Shown here: positions 1-13,300 of the stretch, piece after piece | Position numbering within the stretch: position 1 is the stretch's first letter | Layout of the letters: every line of letters begins with the position of its first letter | Assembly (NCBI GenBank): GCA_013396995.1 | Contig: VWZP01008283.1 | Span: forward strand, 677,690 to 741,689 | Direction of reading: 5' to 3' | DNA from: Dicaeum eximium | Taxonomy: Eukaryota > Chordata > Aves > Passeriformes > Dicaeidae | Length of the DNA stretch: 64,000 nt | Made by a program: the position numbers and the translations under genes | Notes under the pieces: generated by a model | Databases searched by the model: none | The model's input: only the letters and a program-made list of their open reading frames with translations | What the model was told of the DNA's origin: nothing

Positions 1-29
1 TATTTTCTTTCCTGAATGCTTTTTTTCAG
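1..29 (+). other. FCHSD2: End of the upstream FCHSD2 intron, with 3' splice site
   Basis: The window opens inside an intron. A pyrimidine-rich run leads to TTTTTTCAG ending at 29, which is the acceptor of the first visible coding exon. The 5' exons (start codon and first part of the F-BAR domain) are outside the window. Confidence 0.9.
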
Positions 30-163
30 TGCGTGGACCAGCTGACAAGGATCCAAGCTGAATTACAGGAGACAGTCAAAGATTTAGCTAAAGGCAAAAA
101 GAAATATTTTGAGACTGAACAGATGGCTCAGGCGGTGCGGGAGAAAGCTGATATTGAGGCCAA
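30..163 (+). CDS. FCHSD2: FCHSD2 coding exon 1 of this window (F-BAR)
   Basis: This exon encodes residues 1-44 and two bases of 45, beginning CVDQLTRIQAEL. It contains a lysine-rich helix (residues 19-25, KGKKKYF follows DLA) typical of the basic membrane-facing surface of F-BAR domains. The acceptor is TTTCAG (ends at 29) and the donor GTATGT starts at 164. The exon ends in phase 2, and GCC-AA joins the first G of the next exon to give Lys. A reading starting at GTG 33 in this frame runs into the intron and is not the real product. Confidence 0.96.
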
Positions 164-1235
164 GTATGTTTTTATAATGGCATATGTAGAAATAATTGCA
201 GCCCCAAAAAGCACATTTGTATTAGTTTTTGCACTTGATATTTGGCTTTCAACGAGATTCTGCCAGGTTTTCTTTGCATTTTGCTTCTATACATTTTTGT
301 AGCTATTTCAAGCACGGCCTGAGAGGAAATAAGGACTTGTTTGTGTTGGTTTGTTTAGGAAGGAAGTTCAAGTAACAGCTTTAATTTAGCATTTTCTATG
401 GACAGTGTGTCAGCTGGCACTTTTTTGATATTAAAGCCTTCTGACTTCCTCTTCTGTCCACACATCTCAAATTTGGTATCAGTCCATTTAGAGGGGGAGA
501 GAAAGCAGGACACTGTTTTTAGGTTTTTGAGATGAATTTTTGAGGCTTTAGGTTTTTGCTGTTCCTTGACATCCTAAAGAGGGTGATTTCCTTCCTTCCT
601 TCCAGGAAAACCAGTAACACATGTTTTGGGTTTGGAGTCTGGCCTGTCTTACGGGAGTTTACCACAACCCTTTTTCTTTTTTTTTTCTTTAATTTTTGTT
701 TTGACAAGTTTTTCAGAATTGCTCTCAGGGAAGCAAATAATGGTTTCCTTAGAGATCTTTTCTGAGGGATAATGAAAAGAACTTCAATAAAATTACCTAT
801 AATTTAGAAGAAAGTAAACAATCATAAACAAACAAACAAAAACAACCAAAATTTGAGCTTGGGAGTTTTGGAGCAGATTTAGACTGCAGTGTTATTTGGA
901 TTAAAATAGCTGTTGACTTGATTTTGTTTTCTTATTTACTTTTTAAACCCCCATCCTTCAGACAGCTAAAAAATACTTCTGTAGAAATGGTGTAAGGCAA
1001 TAATTCAATTTCTTCTGCTCATTTCTGTTCCAGGTCCAAACTTAGTCTTTTTCAGTCAAGAATAAGCTTGCAGAAGGCAAGTGTGAAGGTGAGTATAAAA
1101 CTTGTATTTTGCTGCTCGTTTCATGATGCAAATGCCCCAAATTGTCTGGAATGTAGAGGTGAGGGACAGCTTGGAAGGGAAATTGGTGGGACAAAGGATG
1201 GGATAAGAGTATTCTCTGGGCAGAGTATGGTATAG

Positions 1236-1314
<79 letters not shown>

Positions 1315-4300
1315 TGTGTATCTATATAGTGTGTATATATATTCTGTATATATACTCTACAGTGTGTATATATATACATGAGAGATATATTTATATACAC
1401 TGTATATATATACACACACACTCTCTCTCTCTCTCTATATATATATATATTAAAGAGTATATCTATGGAATGTATGCAGGGAATTACTTTTCTAATTAGA
1501 GTTAACACCATTCTTTGAAGACCACATGTGAAATTCCAATTGCAGGGGAGAAAAATCCATCAGGAATCCCCTCATCATTAGGAAGACTTAAAAGCTATAA
1601 ATGCCCTAAACTTTCCACTGTATTAACACACATACACACAATCAGTTTGCTGTTGATGTGCTTGGTCATTGAGGTTCTCTTTCTGAGCTGTGTTTTCACC
1701 TGCTGCAGTTAAAAGCCCGACGCTCGGAGTGCAATTCCAAGGCTATCCATGCCAGGAATGATTATCTCCTCACTTTAGCAGCTGCCAATGCACACCAGGA
1801 TCGCTACTACCAGACAGACCTAGTAAACATCATGAAGGTAAGGAGCTTGGTTTCTGCCTGCCACTGGCAGCTGGGGAAATCTGGGTGGGTACAAAGTCCT
1901 GGGTTGAATTTTCCACTAATGAGAGGGAAGGTGGAGCCTGCAGTGGTGGATAAAAAACTTGGAACTTGAAGATTTCAGGCCCCAAAACTGAGCAGTTGCT
2001 TTTCACAATCATAAAAAACCATAAAACCTCTACAAGCTAAACTTCCTCTCTTTCAGTAATCCCAAGAGACTGGCCTCTTGTTACCATCAGCGTAAAAATT
2101 TTTTTTCAACATTCCACTGCATCCAGAGGATGCTCCTCAATTTACCTTTTCAGTTCCTTCACAGCCATTACCTGTGGAAACACAAGCAAAACCTTTGCTC
2201 TTCAAAACTTAATAACTGTATCTCATTAATCACACCAGAAAGAAGTGTTCTGCTCAGATACAAAATAAAAAGGATTATGGGATATGGTATTAAACAACTG
2301 AAAAAAGAGCTTTAAAGCATCTACAGCATAGTGTAGCAAGAAGCTAATAGAGCAAGAAACACTTGTAGTGTTTTGTAATTAAGAAATAGTTGGCTTCTGA
2401 TTGTTATTGCATGAATTATAACATCTGTATTGTCTCATCCTTCGTATGAAACTGAAAAATGAAATAAAAGGTTTTTAAATGCCTCTCAGTTTCCCCATCT
2501 CTACGTCAGAAAAGGGCTAAATCCGACAAACTCACTTGGATAAAGGACTTTGAAAAACCTGACTGAAAAACTCCCTTGGATAAAGGAGTCAGGTTTGTCA
2601 AACTAAGCCCTGTATTTTTCTCTTGTAAGGAAACTGGAGATCTTTTTACTTCTTTAGTACCATATCCCATAATCCTTTTTCTTTTGTATCTGATCAGAAC
2701 ACTTCTTTCTGGTGTGATTAATGAGCTAGAGTTATTAAATATCTTGCTTTCCAAACTGTGGATTTTGGGGAGCAGCAGTCAGAGTTCTTGTTCTCACCTG
2801 TGGCAATTTGCCAGGACAAGGCAGGAGTAGCCACTTGAACTCAGAGGAAATGACACACTTTAAAAAGTTCAAATCTGATTGCTCACTGTTGTTTTTTTCT
2901 TAAGTATCACCCTAGAAATAATTAAATGTACACTATACCTGTCTCTTTGAATTCAAGAATTACAGATAAATTGTAAAATAATCTACTTCATGCTTTATCT
3001 GCTTGCATTTCCCATGTTGACAGTCCTTTCAAATTTTACTTGAATTTGCTCTTTGTAAACTTATTTCCAGGCAAGGTCATTTAGAAATGTGTCATTCGCA
3101 TTTTGAATTGCTTTATTGGAGAAATAGCATAGAATTATAACAAATCCCTGTATTATCAGCATGCCTTTGCATTTTGGGGGGGAAATATTGATATATTGAT
3201 ATGAAAAGCAGGTAAGTGAGGTAAAAAATGAGAGCACCAAAGAAATTCTCCTGCTTTTCCCTCTGTGTATGCTTTTCTGTTAGTAAAATGTGAATATTTG
3301 TGCTGACTAAATATTTAGTACATGGAAATGCTTGTAAAGAATTTCCTTGTGCTGGTGCAGATAAAATTATTAATTGATGCTTACATAAGATAATTCAATA
3401 GTTACATGCATAGTTGGCTGTCATCACTTAATGCTCTTACTTGGGAGCAATTCCAGAAGGGAATTGAATAGGTTCACAACAAAACAAACAAAAAGGGTGT
3501 TTGAAATAGTTTTTAAAAATGAGCAAATAGCCCTGGTAATTTTTTTTCCAAGCCTTTTTCAAGCTGAACCTATTTTTTTTCATACAGAATAAGCTTTACA
3601 GCTTGTTCTTTGATATAAATAATTGTGGTTTACTGAAAGCCTAAGTGCTTTCATCCAGCCAAATTACTCTGGAAGGGAAGGACAACAGTCAGGGTTTATT
3701 TTTCTGCATCTCTCAGGTATTTATAGCAGCTGAATCTCTTTGTCTGGTAATAAAAAGTGTGTTTTTAATGAAGAGCTGTAAATTCAGGTCCCTTGCACTG
3801 TTGGCCATGAGCAGAATTCTGTGAGGGCACACCCTGGGAATGGGGTCATTCTCTGGAGCAAGGCAGAGAAAGTTACAGGCAAGGTCCCAAATTGGAGTGG
3901 CTACTGCAGATTTTAGGAGAGAAAGAGAGAGGGAAAACCTTCAGGAAAATCAAGGATAATGCATCACTGGACTCCAATTCTTTCATCCAGCAGCTCTAAT
4001 GTAAATTGAAGTACAAAACTGCTTAAATATATAAATAAATATCATGAAAACTGCAGCTTGTAATCTAGAATGGGATTTGCTGGCAGGCTCCTGGTTTCTC
4101 CTTCTCCTTCTGAAATTCCTGAGGGGACCACGTTGTATAAAGTACAGAAAAAATGATTATTTTATTTAGCAGAATGATTTAACACAAATGGAGAAGGAGC
4201 TGGAGAGAGAGGTGACCAATTGAAGGTGAAGAATCAGTCAGTATAAGCAAATGGACAGTGACTGAGAAATGGAGCAAGATCTTGGCCAATTTTGGTTGAC

Positions 4301-7300
4301 CAGGCAGAAAATAGCAGGTGAAATTAATGTTAAAAAGAGAAGTGCAGTAACTTGGGGAAAAAATTGCTGCTTACAGAATAAAGAACTCTGCATAGCCATT
4401 ACCATTTTTGAACGAGAACTTCGAATTCTAGAATGCTAGAACTGGAAAATGGAGTGAAGGATAAAGAAATGGAGACACCTGTGCCATGTTTCTGATCTCC
4501 AGGTGCATCACTGGGAGGGGAGGATTTTGGAAGGGAGTTTCACCCTTCCAGCACAGTTTTTGTTTCAGTAGGTTGAGTGCTGGTGTGACCCAGTATATTT
4601 TACATGGTGTAAGCAGCTCTAGTGTCTAAACTAAACATCTTTGCTACTGTGTTGTGATTAATTTTCTAAAAATGTGCCTTTTATCTCAATATTAGTAAGT
4701 CCTTAGGTACTCCTGTAGTGCCACGTGCTGTCTGTAAGTGTTTCCCCATTTAGCTGCCCTTGAGCTGACCTTTGACTGCTCAGGGCTCTCCACATTTCTA
4801 AACCACATCAAGTATCTCCTCAAACTGTTCAGATTTTGGACCCAGCACCTGTTTTTTCCAGTTGTTACCCAAAAACTATAAAATCTCTAGAGATAGAAAA
4901 AAACAGGTGAAACCTTTTTAGCTGATACTTGGCTGCATTACTGTATATAACATTTACAAATGTATCAGGAACTGTGTCTGTTTGCATCCACCACGAGCAG
5001 TTTCTTCTTGGGTTCTGCTTTTCATGGAGTTCTTGTTTCCAGGATTGGGATGGAGCTGTCCTTGGGAGCCAGGGCTGGCTTGGCTGAGCACACCCAGTCC
5101 CTGGCCATGAGCTGCACCCAGCTGCTGCTGGGTTTGTTCCTTGTGCCTGCCTCTGGAATGCTGCTGTGCTGCTGACAAATGGATCCCAAATCCACCTTGT
5201 GGCCTTTTTCCTTTTCTGTGGCAGGCAGCAAAAGGGGCTTTCCATAGGCAAGGGTTCCTGGTATGCACAGCTTCTGCTCCTTTCCAGTGGTTCAGAATAT
5301 GTTACTTTATTTTGCAGCATTTTTATGCAGAGAAGAAAAAGGTGACTGGCTCTGCTGTGTTTGTAACTGTGAAAGCCATCACAGACTAAACAGGGATGCT
5401 TGGGAAGAAAATACAAAATGCTTCCAGCTTTTTTAATTGGATGAAGAATTGTTCCAGCTGTGCCTTCCTAGTTTTCCAATTACACCACTTAATAAGGAGC
5501 AAAGCCATTCTAGGTCTCTGTTCAGAAAAGATTTGAATCCTTTTGCCTTTCTTTTTATCTGTCCTTTATGTCTGTTTCAATCTCTGCAGTAGAATTAAAA
5601 CCCCTTAAAGCACAGACTAAATTAAACCTGGTAATGTTTAATTCTTTTCCAGTTTCCTGACAAGCTGCTTAGGAAGCGTTGCCATCACCTGAGTGTGAAA
5701 GAACAGTCCACAAACCCTTTTAAAAATCAGTTGTTTTCCTGGTGCTTAGGTATTTACTTCAAACTGAGGTCAGAAAGAAGTCTAAGATGATGGTTGAAGT
5801 CAAATCAGGACTGTTTTGATATTCATCCTTTTAGAAACCTTAACATTTTTTAATGCTGTGCTCTTAATTCTGTAAGTTGCCCTCATGAGCCACCTGACTT
5901 TACACAGCAACTTAGTGTGAGGAAATGCTGACATAAAAAAAAGAAAAGCAGGTGTGCTGGACACTTTAAACAGTCCTGAGATTGTTCAAAGAGAGAAAGA
6001 AGGAGGGAACAAAAACTTATATTTCAAAATCACAAAATGGTTTGGGTTAGAAAGGACCTTAAAGCCCATCCAGTTCCACCCCTGCCATGGGCAGGGACAC
6101 CTTCCACTATCCCAGGCTGCTCCAGCCTGGAGTGGAACAATTCCAGGGATCCAGGGGCAGCCACAGCTTCTCTGGGCACCCTGTGCCAGGGCTGAGGAAC
6201 AGGTTCCAGGTGGTGCTGCATTTTTTATGAACACAGAAAAATTCTGGAGAAGGTAGCAGGCACTAGCAACAGGTATTTCCAAACTAAGCTCTTCTGAAAA
6301 GAAATATTTCATGTCATGGCTCATATGGGCTTTGGTGTTTGAGGGAGAACAGTGTCAAAAGCTGGTGCTTTGTCTTTGTGGTTTTGGTGGTTTCTTTTAT
6401 CCTGTTGTAATTATCAGGCTGCTTTTCTGGTTTTTTCTGTGCTTTCCAGTTTGCTTGACACGAGGAAGTGGAGTTGTGGAATTTGGCTTTTGTTCTTGAT
6501 CAGAGTTCTGGTGATGATTTGGCAGGTTTGAATAAAACCTTGGTTACATCATCTCCCTGCAACAGCCCTTTGCTCAGGTGGGGGTGACAGTAGCAACACA
6601 AGTTACAACACTGCTTTGTTAGTTTGAGAGGTTGATTTATCAAATTACAGGTGAAGTGTGCCTTTTCCACACCCTTGCCTGTTTTTAAGGACTCTGATAG
6701 AGGAGGAGATCTGGCTGCCTTCCAAGGAATGAGCAACCTGGTGTACTTGACTTGAGAGGTTGAACCAATATCTCCCATTTAAACCTGAACTAGTCTATCA
6801 TTACTTAAAACAGCATTTTTTGGTAAGGGGCTTCTCCTTGGGATTCCCTACCCTCTGCTTTCTGGTTTTGGTTTTTTTCTCCAATTCAATGGAGTAACTG
6901 CATGAATTCCAGCAGTGCTGGAACTTTCGTGTTCTGGTTTGCCCTAGTTTTTATTTGTTGGAATTTTTGTGGAGCTGTGTTGACTTCTCTGTTTTCAGCA
7001 CAGTCATCCATCACTTTTCCCATGCACTTTTCAATGATCATTTAAAACAAATGGAAATGCAGGCTCCAAACATGACTTGCACAAATGAGATTCAGCTGGA
7101 GCTGGCAGTGTTTGTAAAAATGATCCCAAAATGAGGACTTGGTGGCTTTCAGTTAATAATTTTCTTTATGCCCTGAAATTAATAGGATGTGTGTGGCAAT
7201 GAGTTCTTTCCCCTGGTGGCTCTGTGTGAATTGAAAAACAAGTTGACACGATAGCTGAAAGTCTTAAATTGGCTCAGGAATGTTATCCCAGCACTCCTGT

Positions 7301-10300
7301 GTCCTGTAGAAACCAAAGGGTACCCTTTGCATCAGCACATATTTCTGTAGCCCCTGGAACAAGCAGAACCAATATTATCACTGTAAGAAATCAATTTACG
7401 TCCACAGTATTGTTTCAAACTTTCTGGAATGATTTAGAAGCACCCAGGGGATTCCTTTTATAAAATGGAAAGTCTGCCCCTCAACAAAAAAAATAGCAGT
7501 AAGATAAAGTAATTCTGAAGTCACCAGAGATTTCCATTTTCTTCTATAAATCTCTTTTATTATTTCAGTGCTACCAATTCTTTTAAGATCCTGTAAAACT
7601 CCCTTAAAAATGCAGAGGGGACTTGTGCAAGTCAAAGAACTATTGTTTCACTTCCGCTCCTTGTCAGCTGCAAGCCACAAATATTTTGTAATCCCAATTA
7701 AGGCAGCCATGGATGGCATTATCTCCAGCATCAGATGGGCACAGGAACTTTCCTTCCCAGGCAATTCATGAGTGTGCTTGGCTTCCTCGTGCTCATTCCC
7801 TCAGAGGGGGGTGGCCGAAGGGATCATGCTCAGCACACGATCCCAGTGTTCCAGAAGATGCTCATTGTAGGTTCCACAACAGCTGATCCTGTTCCCACAC
7901 TGTTTTCCCATCCAGGGACATCTGTCTCTGTGTTCCTGTGCACATCAAACCTGAGGGAAAAGAATTCCAGGTTGTAGTGCAGTTCTGCATCCACATAAAT
8001 TATAAGATCATTGACATACAATTGTGGCCTCTTGTAGGGTGATTTTCTTAAATGCTCATCTCTGACATTGCCAGAGATACCTGAGAAGTGCCTTAGGGAA
8101 TTTTAGGTGTTCACAGTCCATGGAATATGTGCTAACTCCAGTTGGGAGCACTTGGATTCCAGCTGACTGTGAGTTAATGTTTGCAGGGAAGTGAAAAGAG
8201 GATTTGCACTGGAAATGCAACTTTAGATGTTAATTTTGGTAAAACCACAAGCAAGGGAGGTTTATTTGCCTTAACAGTAAATGGTGTTTGCACCAGTAAC
8301 TATGCTCTATGCATGTCATAGAATCATGGAATGATTTGGGTTAGAAAGGACCTTAAAATGCCTCCAGTGCCACTCCAGCCATGGGCACCTCCCACTATCC
8401 CAGGGTGCTCCAAGCCCCGTCCAACCTGGCCTTGGACACATCCAGGGGCAGCCACAGCTGCTCTGGGCACCCTGTGCCAGGACCTGCCCACCCTCACAGG
8501 GAACAATTCCTTCCCAATATCCTGTCTAACACTGCCCTCTTCCCCCCACTTCTTATATTTCCAATTATATTTTCAATTTTTCATAGATAAAATACGGATT
8601 TTCAGTTTCAAATCCACCACTCACCCTCTGAAAAATCACGTTGCTCATCAGGCAGACTTTCCATGCGACCTTGAGGCACAGGAGTGCGTCTGAGTCACAG
8701 CTGTTCTGTTGTGAAGATGAGAAAGTGTGATGGTCACCTTGGCCTGGTGACAGTCAGTTTGTCTGCCTCGTGTTTCAGTCACAAATGAATCCCTTGGTAA
8801 AGCATTTGGCCCAAAGAAGCCCATTTATTTCAGGGGTCCAGGTGTTTATTCCTCCATAGCTGGGCAGTGCAGTGTAAAAGCAGCATGGCAAAGTCTAACA
8901 CAGAGCTCAGGGCAACTAAATTATCTTAAAACAGTGACCATTTTTTCATGGTGAAATAAATTATTTCTTGATAATATGACTGACTTTTCAGTGAGATTTC
9001 TTTTGGTGTTTTCACAGAAATAACTTAAGAAAAGGGTTTTCTTAAATTCACACATTCCCTGTGTGCTGTCCCTCCATGCCTTGTCCCAGTCCCTCTCCAG
9101 CTCTCCTGGAGCCCCTTCAGGCCCTGGCAGGGCTCTGAGCTCTCCCTGGAGCTTCTCCTCTCCAGGTGAGCACCCCCAGCTCTCCCAGCCTGGCTCCAGC
9201 CCTGGAAGCAATTCCATGGATTCCTCTGGGCTCTCTCCAGCAGCTCCAGGTGCTGCTGCTGCTGTGTCCCCAGGGCTGGGGCAGCTCTGCAGGTGGGCTC
9301 TCACCTGAGCTCAGGGACAGAGAGGGAGAAAGATCAGGGATGAAATCAGGGATTTAAGCTGAATGTAAAACAAGGAAAATTACTGGAAAGCTAAAAAAGG
9401 AACAAAAAAACCTCAAAACCCCTGCTAGAAAGAGGGCACCCAGAAAGCAATGTAAGGATTAGGATAGGGAAGGAGTTACTTCAAAGGAATCTGGGAGAAG
9501 TCTAAGTAGGTAGCAGAAAACTTAAAACCCTTTTTGTTTTGTTTTGTTTTGGGTTTTTTTTCCCATTTAAATATTTTATATAGAAACCATTTGGGATTTG
9601 AATGGGACTCAGAGATATTTTGGTCAGCTGTCATAAACCCGCTTGTTCTGAGCAGGAAATGAAACTGCCCTCTTGTTTCAAAGCCACGCTGTAACACAAT
9701 GAGAAGGGTTCCCAAAATATTTCCCTGTGCCAGACAGCAGCCTTGGAGCTCAGGAAGCACCTGGGCTGCTCCGTTTGGGGGGCAGGTGGGGCAGCCACGC
9801 TTTAACCAGAAGCATGCAGCATTCCTGCTTTAGGATTCGTGGAGAAAGCCATCCCCAACACACCCTTTGCAGGGTTTTGTTCGCTTGAGGGCTTTGTTTT
9901 TAGCAACTCCTGATTCACTGGAAGAATTGGAGAAGCAGGGAAAAGTTACTTTTTTCCTCAGCGTTTTTTTTTCTGCTGTTACTCGTAACCACCCAAACAT
10001 TGAGTGAGTTACCTGGAATGGATGTGTTTTCATTGGAACTGGGGGAAAAACTCGTGGATTATTCTTAAAATTTAATATGTGTGCAAAGGTTTTGTCCTGT
10101 TGAATGAGATACTAAACAGATAATTGTCCTGTTAAATGGGATATTAAACTGTAAAGGTTACTGAAAATGTGGAGAGCTCAGAGCCCCCTCCATTGCCTAA
10201 AGGGGCTCCAGGAGAGCTGCAGAGGGACTGGGGACAAGGGATGGAGGGACAGGACACAGGGAATGGCTTCCTACTGCCAGAGGGCAGGGATGGATGGGAT

Positions 10301-13300
10301 ATTGGGAATTAGGAATTGTTCCCTGTGAGGGTGGGCAGGCCCTGGCACAGGGTGCCCAGAGCAGCTGTGGCTGTTCCATCCCTGGCAGTGCCCAAGGCCA
10401 GGCTGGACAGGGCTTGGAGCAGCCTGAGATAGTGGGAGGTGTCCCTGCCATGGCAGGGGTGGGATGAGGTGATTTTAAGGTCTCTTCCCACCAGCCCATC
10501 CTGTGATTCTGTGACTCATCTTCTGTCGTCAGTGGCAGGACAAAACATTACTGAGTGACTTCACAAATGAAAGCAGTGCAAGAGTTACAATAAGGAGATG
10601 AGGCCCAAAATAGCACAAGGCCAATAAGTGTGAGATGGAAAATGTCACACTGAATTTGAAGTTTAATTAAATCCAGCAAATATTATGGGGAAAGTGGTAA
10701 AATGGTTTCTAATCTGCAGCTGTCTCGCCGAGAGGAAGGCAAACCTGGGAAGAGTTTTAACAGATCTTTGAGGGTTTCATAGGGCCCAGCTGTCAAATTT
10801 TGAGGGGTTTTTTATTCTTTCAGCTTCCAAAGCACTGCTCTGTTTGGAGCCAGTGCAGGTGTTTTGGGATGGCTGGAGGTGAGGAGCTGCTCATTCCCTT
10901 GTGGACAAGGGCTGCTTGAGCTCTGCTTTTTGCACAGTCTGTAGAAAACTTCCTTGCCTTGGAATCCCCTCCTGCAGCTGAAAATTCCTATTTAGATTTT
11001 AGGAATTGCTAAGGAGATAATGGGTTGTAAATCTGGCCCAGAAGCTCAGTCGTGCGAAGAGGAGGAGGAGGAGTGGGAATGCTCCAGTGTGATTTGTCTC
11101 CCTACCTGCAGGTTCGATCCCCAGACAGAAAATTCCCATCTGTTCAGGTTGTCATCTCTCCTTAAAAAGCTTTGCAGCCAGGCTGGACCCCCTTGGTGTG
11201 GAGGGAATCAAACATTCCCTACCAGTGGCTTCCTTAGATCCATAATTCCTGGTGACTGCCTTGTGGAACGGTGTCATCCAGCTGAAGGAGGATATTATTT
11301 TATAATGTTTTACAAATTATCAAAGCCCTAAGGTAATTGCTTGTAGGATTGGAATGCTAATTAAAGGAATTAATCTCTCTCTGCTATTCCCATGTTGCTC
11401 ATGGATAATGGGAAGAACCTTTTCCATGCACTTTCCTCTTGGCTCCAGCATTGTCCAGGGCATCCAGCAGAACCTTTTCATGAGGACCTTTTTAAAAATC
11501 CTCATGGATTTTTTAAAACTTAGGAAGTTTCAGTGCTTGGGTTCAAGGCTTTTAATCTCACATAAAAGTCATGGGGAGGTGAAAATGATTCAAAATGAAA
11601 ATGAAAAAAAAATTTTTTTAGGAGGAATCATGGCAATATTCTGGGATTTAGGTGCCTGAGTTTTCTTGGTTAAGCTTCTTTTGACTGGAGTGTTAAACCA
11701 GGTACCTGGAGATAGTTAACAATTGGGTTCTAGTTCAAGCTCAAGAGTATTAGAAATCAAAATTTTAAACTGCTGCTATTAATAAAATTGTACAGTGTTT
11801 ACTATACTAGATTTATGTATATTGTATATAATAATTTAGCAGATGAGAAATCAATTTCATAAAAGATAAATTTCAAAAATACAGAATTCCAAGAAAAATG
11901 CATAAAAAGAGGATGGCAAATGTGACAAATACCTTTTTTTCTACATAAAATGTTCTCAGATGTTTGTGGCTCTGTGAAATAATTTAACATTTTTTAATAG
12001 CTGATCCACTTCTGTCAGGCTTTTCTCTTCCCACTGGGCAGTTCATCCAGTTGGATTCAGTCTCAGTTCATTCAGCTGGATTATTGCAGTGTATTTTTTT
12101 GATATTCATATGTGACTTCAGGTACAGATCCCTGGATTCTGTGTCTCAGCATCCCCACTGAGCACAGGCCCTTCTCTCTGGCTGGGTCTGGGAGCCCCAT
12201 TTCTAATTTAAAAGGGGATATTGGAGCATTCAGTGAATTAACTTTGCTGGAAGGCTCAATTTGTTTAATAGCAAAGACTGAGAACTAAAGACAGCCCTGT
12301 GTCAAAAACATCCCAGCCCTGCCAGATCCTTGGGATGTCTCTTCCTGTGGGATTTCAGTCTCTTGCTCTGCTCTGCCCACACCGTGTTGGGAGGGCCTCT
12401 GAGCAGTGGTGCTGTGAAATTAAGGGGTTTTAAAAAAGGTTTGAGTATTAATTCTACAGGACTGAAATAAGTTTGAAAAGGAGCTTAACTTTAATGCAGT
12501 TATGTTCAACAAATACTGTCAGGAAACCAAAGTATATTTAGGTATTCCCAGTCAGGCCACACTTGAGAAGTGATTTAATTAAAAGATTTAACAGCACTAG
12601 ATCACATCTTTGTTCATTTTTCTGTTCATTTTTGTTACCCATCACTGTCCTGTCAAACAGTAGAATATTAGAAAATCCTTTCAGCTTCTGGAGAATATGG
12701 CATGACTGGTGATTCCAGCAGTCCTTGCTCAGGAGTACTGCTTGGAATATTGCTTGGAATGAGGATTCTGTGCCAGGCTTTGGGATGGGGGTGGGGGGAG
12801 TCTGTCTGTGAAAGGGAAAAACCTTTCACAATATTTTAAATTATGGACTTCAGGCTCAAATTATCTTTGTCCTCACCTACTGGTGCTTACAAGGAGTGCA
12901 GGCATAAATTTTTAGTGTGATTCCCCTGGAGGTAAATGAGAATGGACTCCTAAAAGTAATAAAGCATAATTGGCACACAGAATTCCCAAGTGGGGTTTGG
13001 GAACCCCGGGTTAATCTTCCTGCTGCACTGCAGCTGCCATACCTTTGGCATTACCCCCACCATGTTTTTCCCTTTGTTGTGGGAGATAATTGCTGTCATT
13101 GTTGTGAGATTCCATAATTGTTGCAGATAATCACAGTGCTGTGACTCTGGGCCGTTTTCCTTATAAGAACACATTTGTGTAGATTACAGAAATTCCTAGA
13201 AATAGTTTGGTTGGATTTGGTCCTTGCATTTTAGCATGACAGGCAGAGTAATCCTTTTGTGGGGTGCCTGTGCAGGAACGTGGGGTTCCCTGTGTGAGAT

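Noticed and set aside
1056..1511. Open frames of 151 (minus) and 86 (plus) residues over the microsatellite
   Set aside because: They are translations of dinucleotide repeats (Ile-Tyr, Ser-Leu, Arg-Glu runs) with no codon structure.
4865..5416. 183-residue minus-strand open frame in intron 3
   Set aside because: It has no domain, no splice context and no recognisable homology. Overlapping frames in several phases are equally open, as expected for a GC-rich patch.
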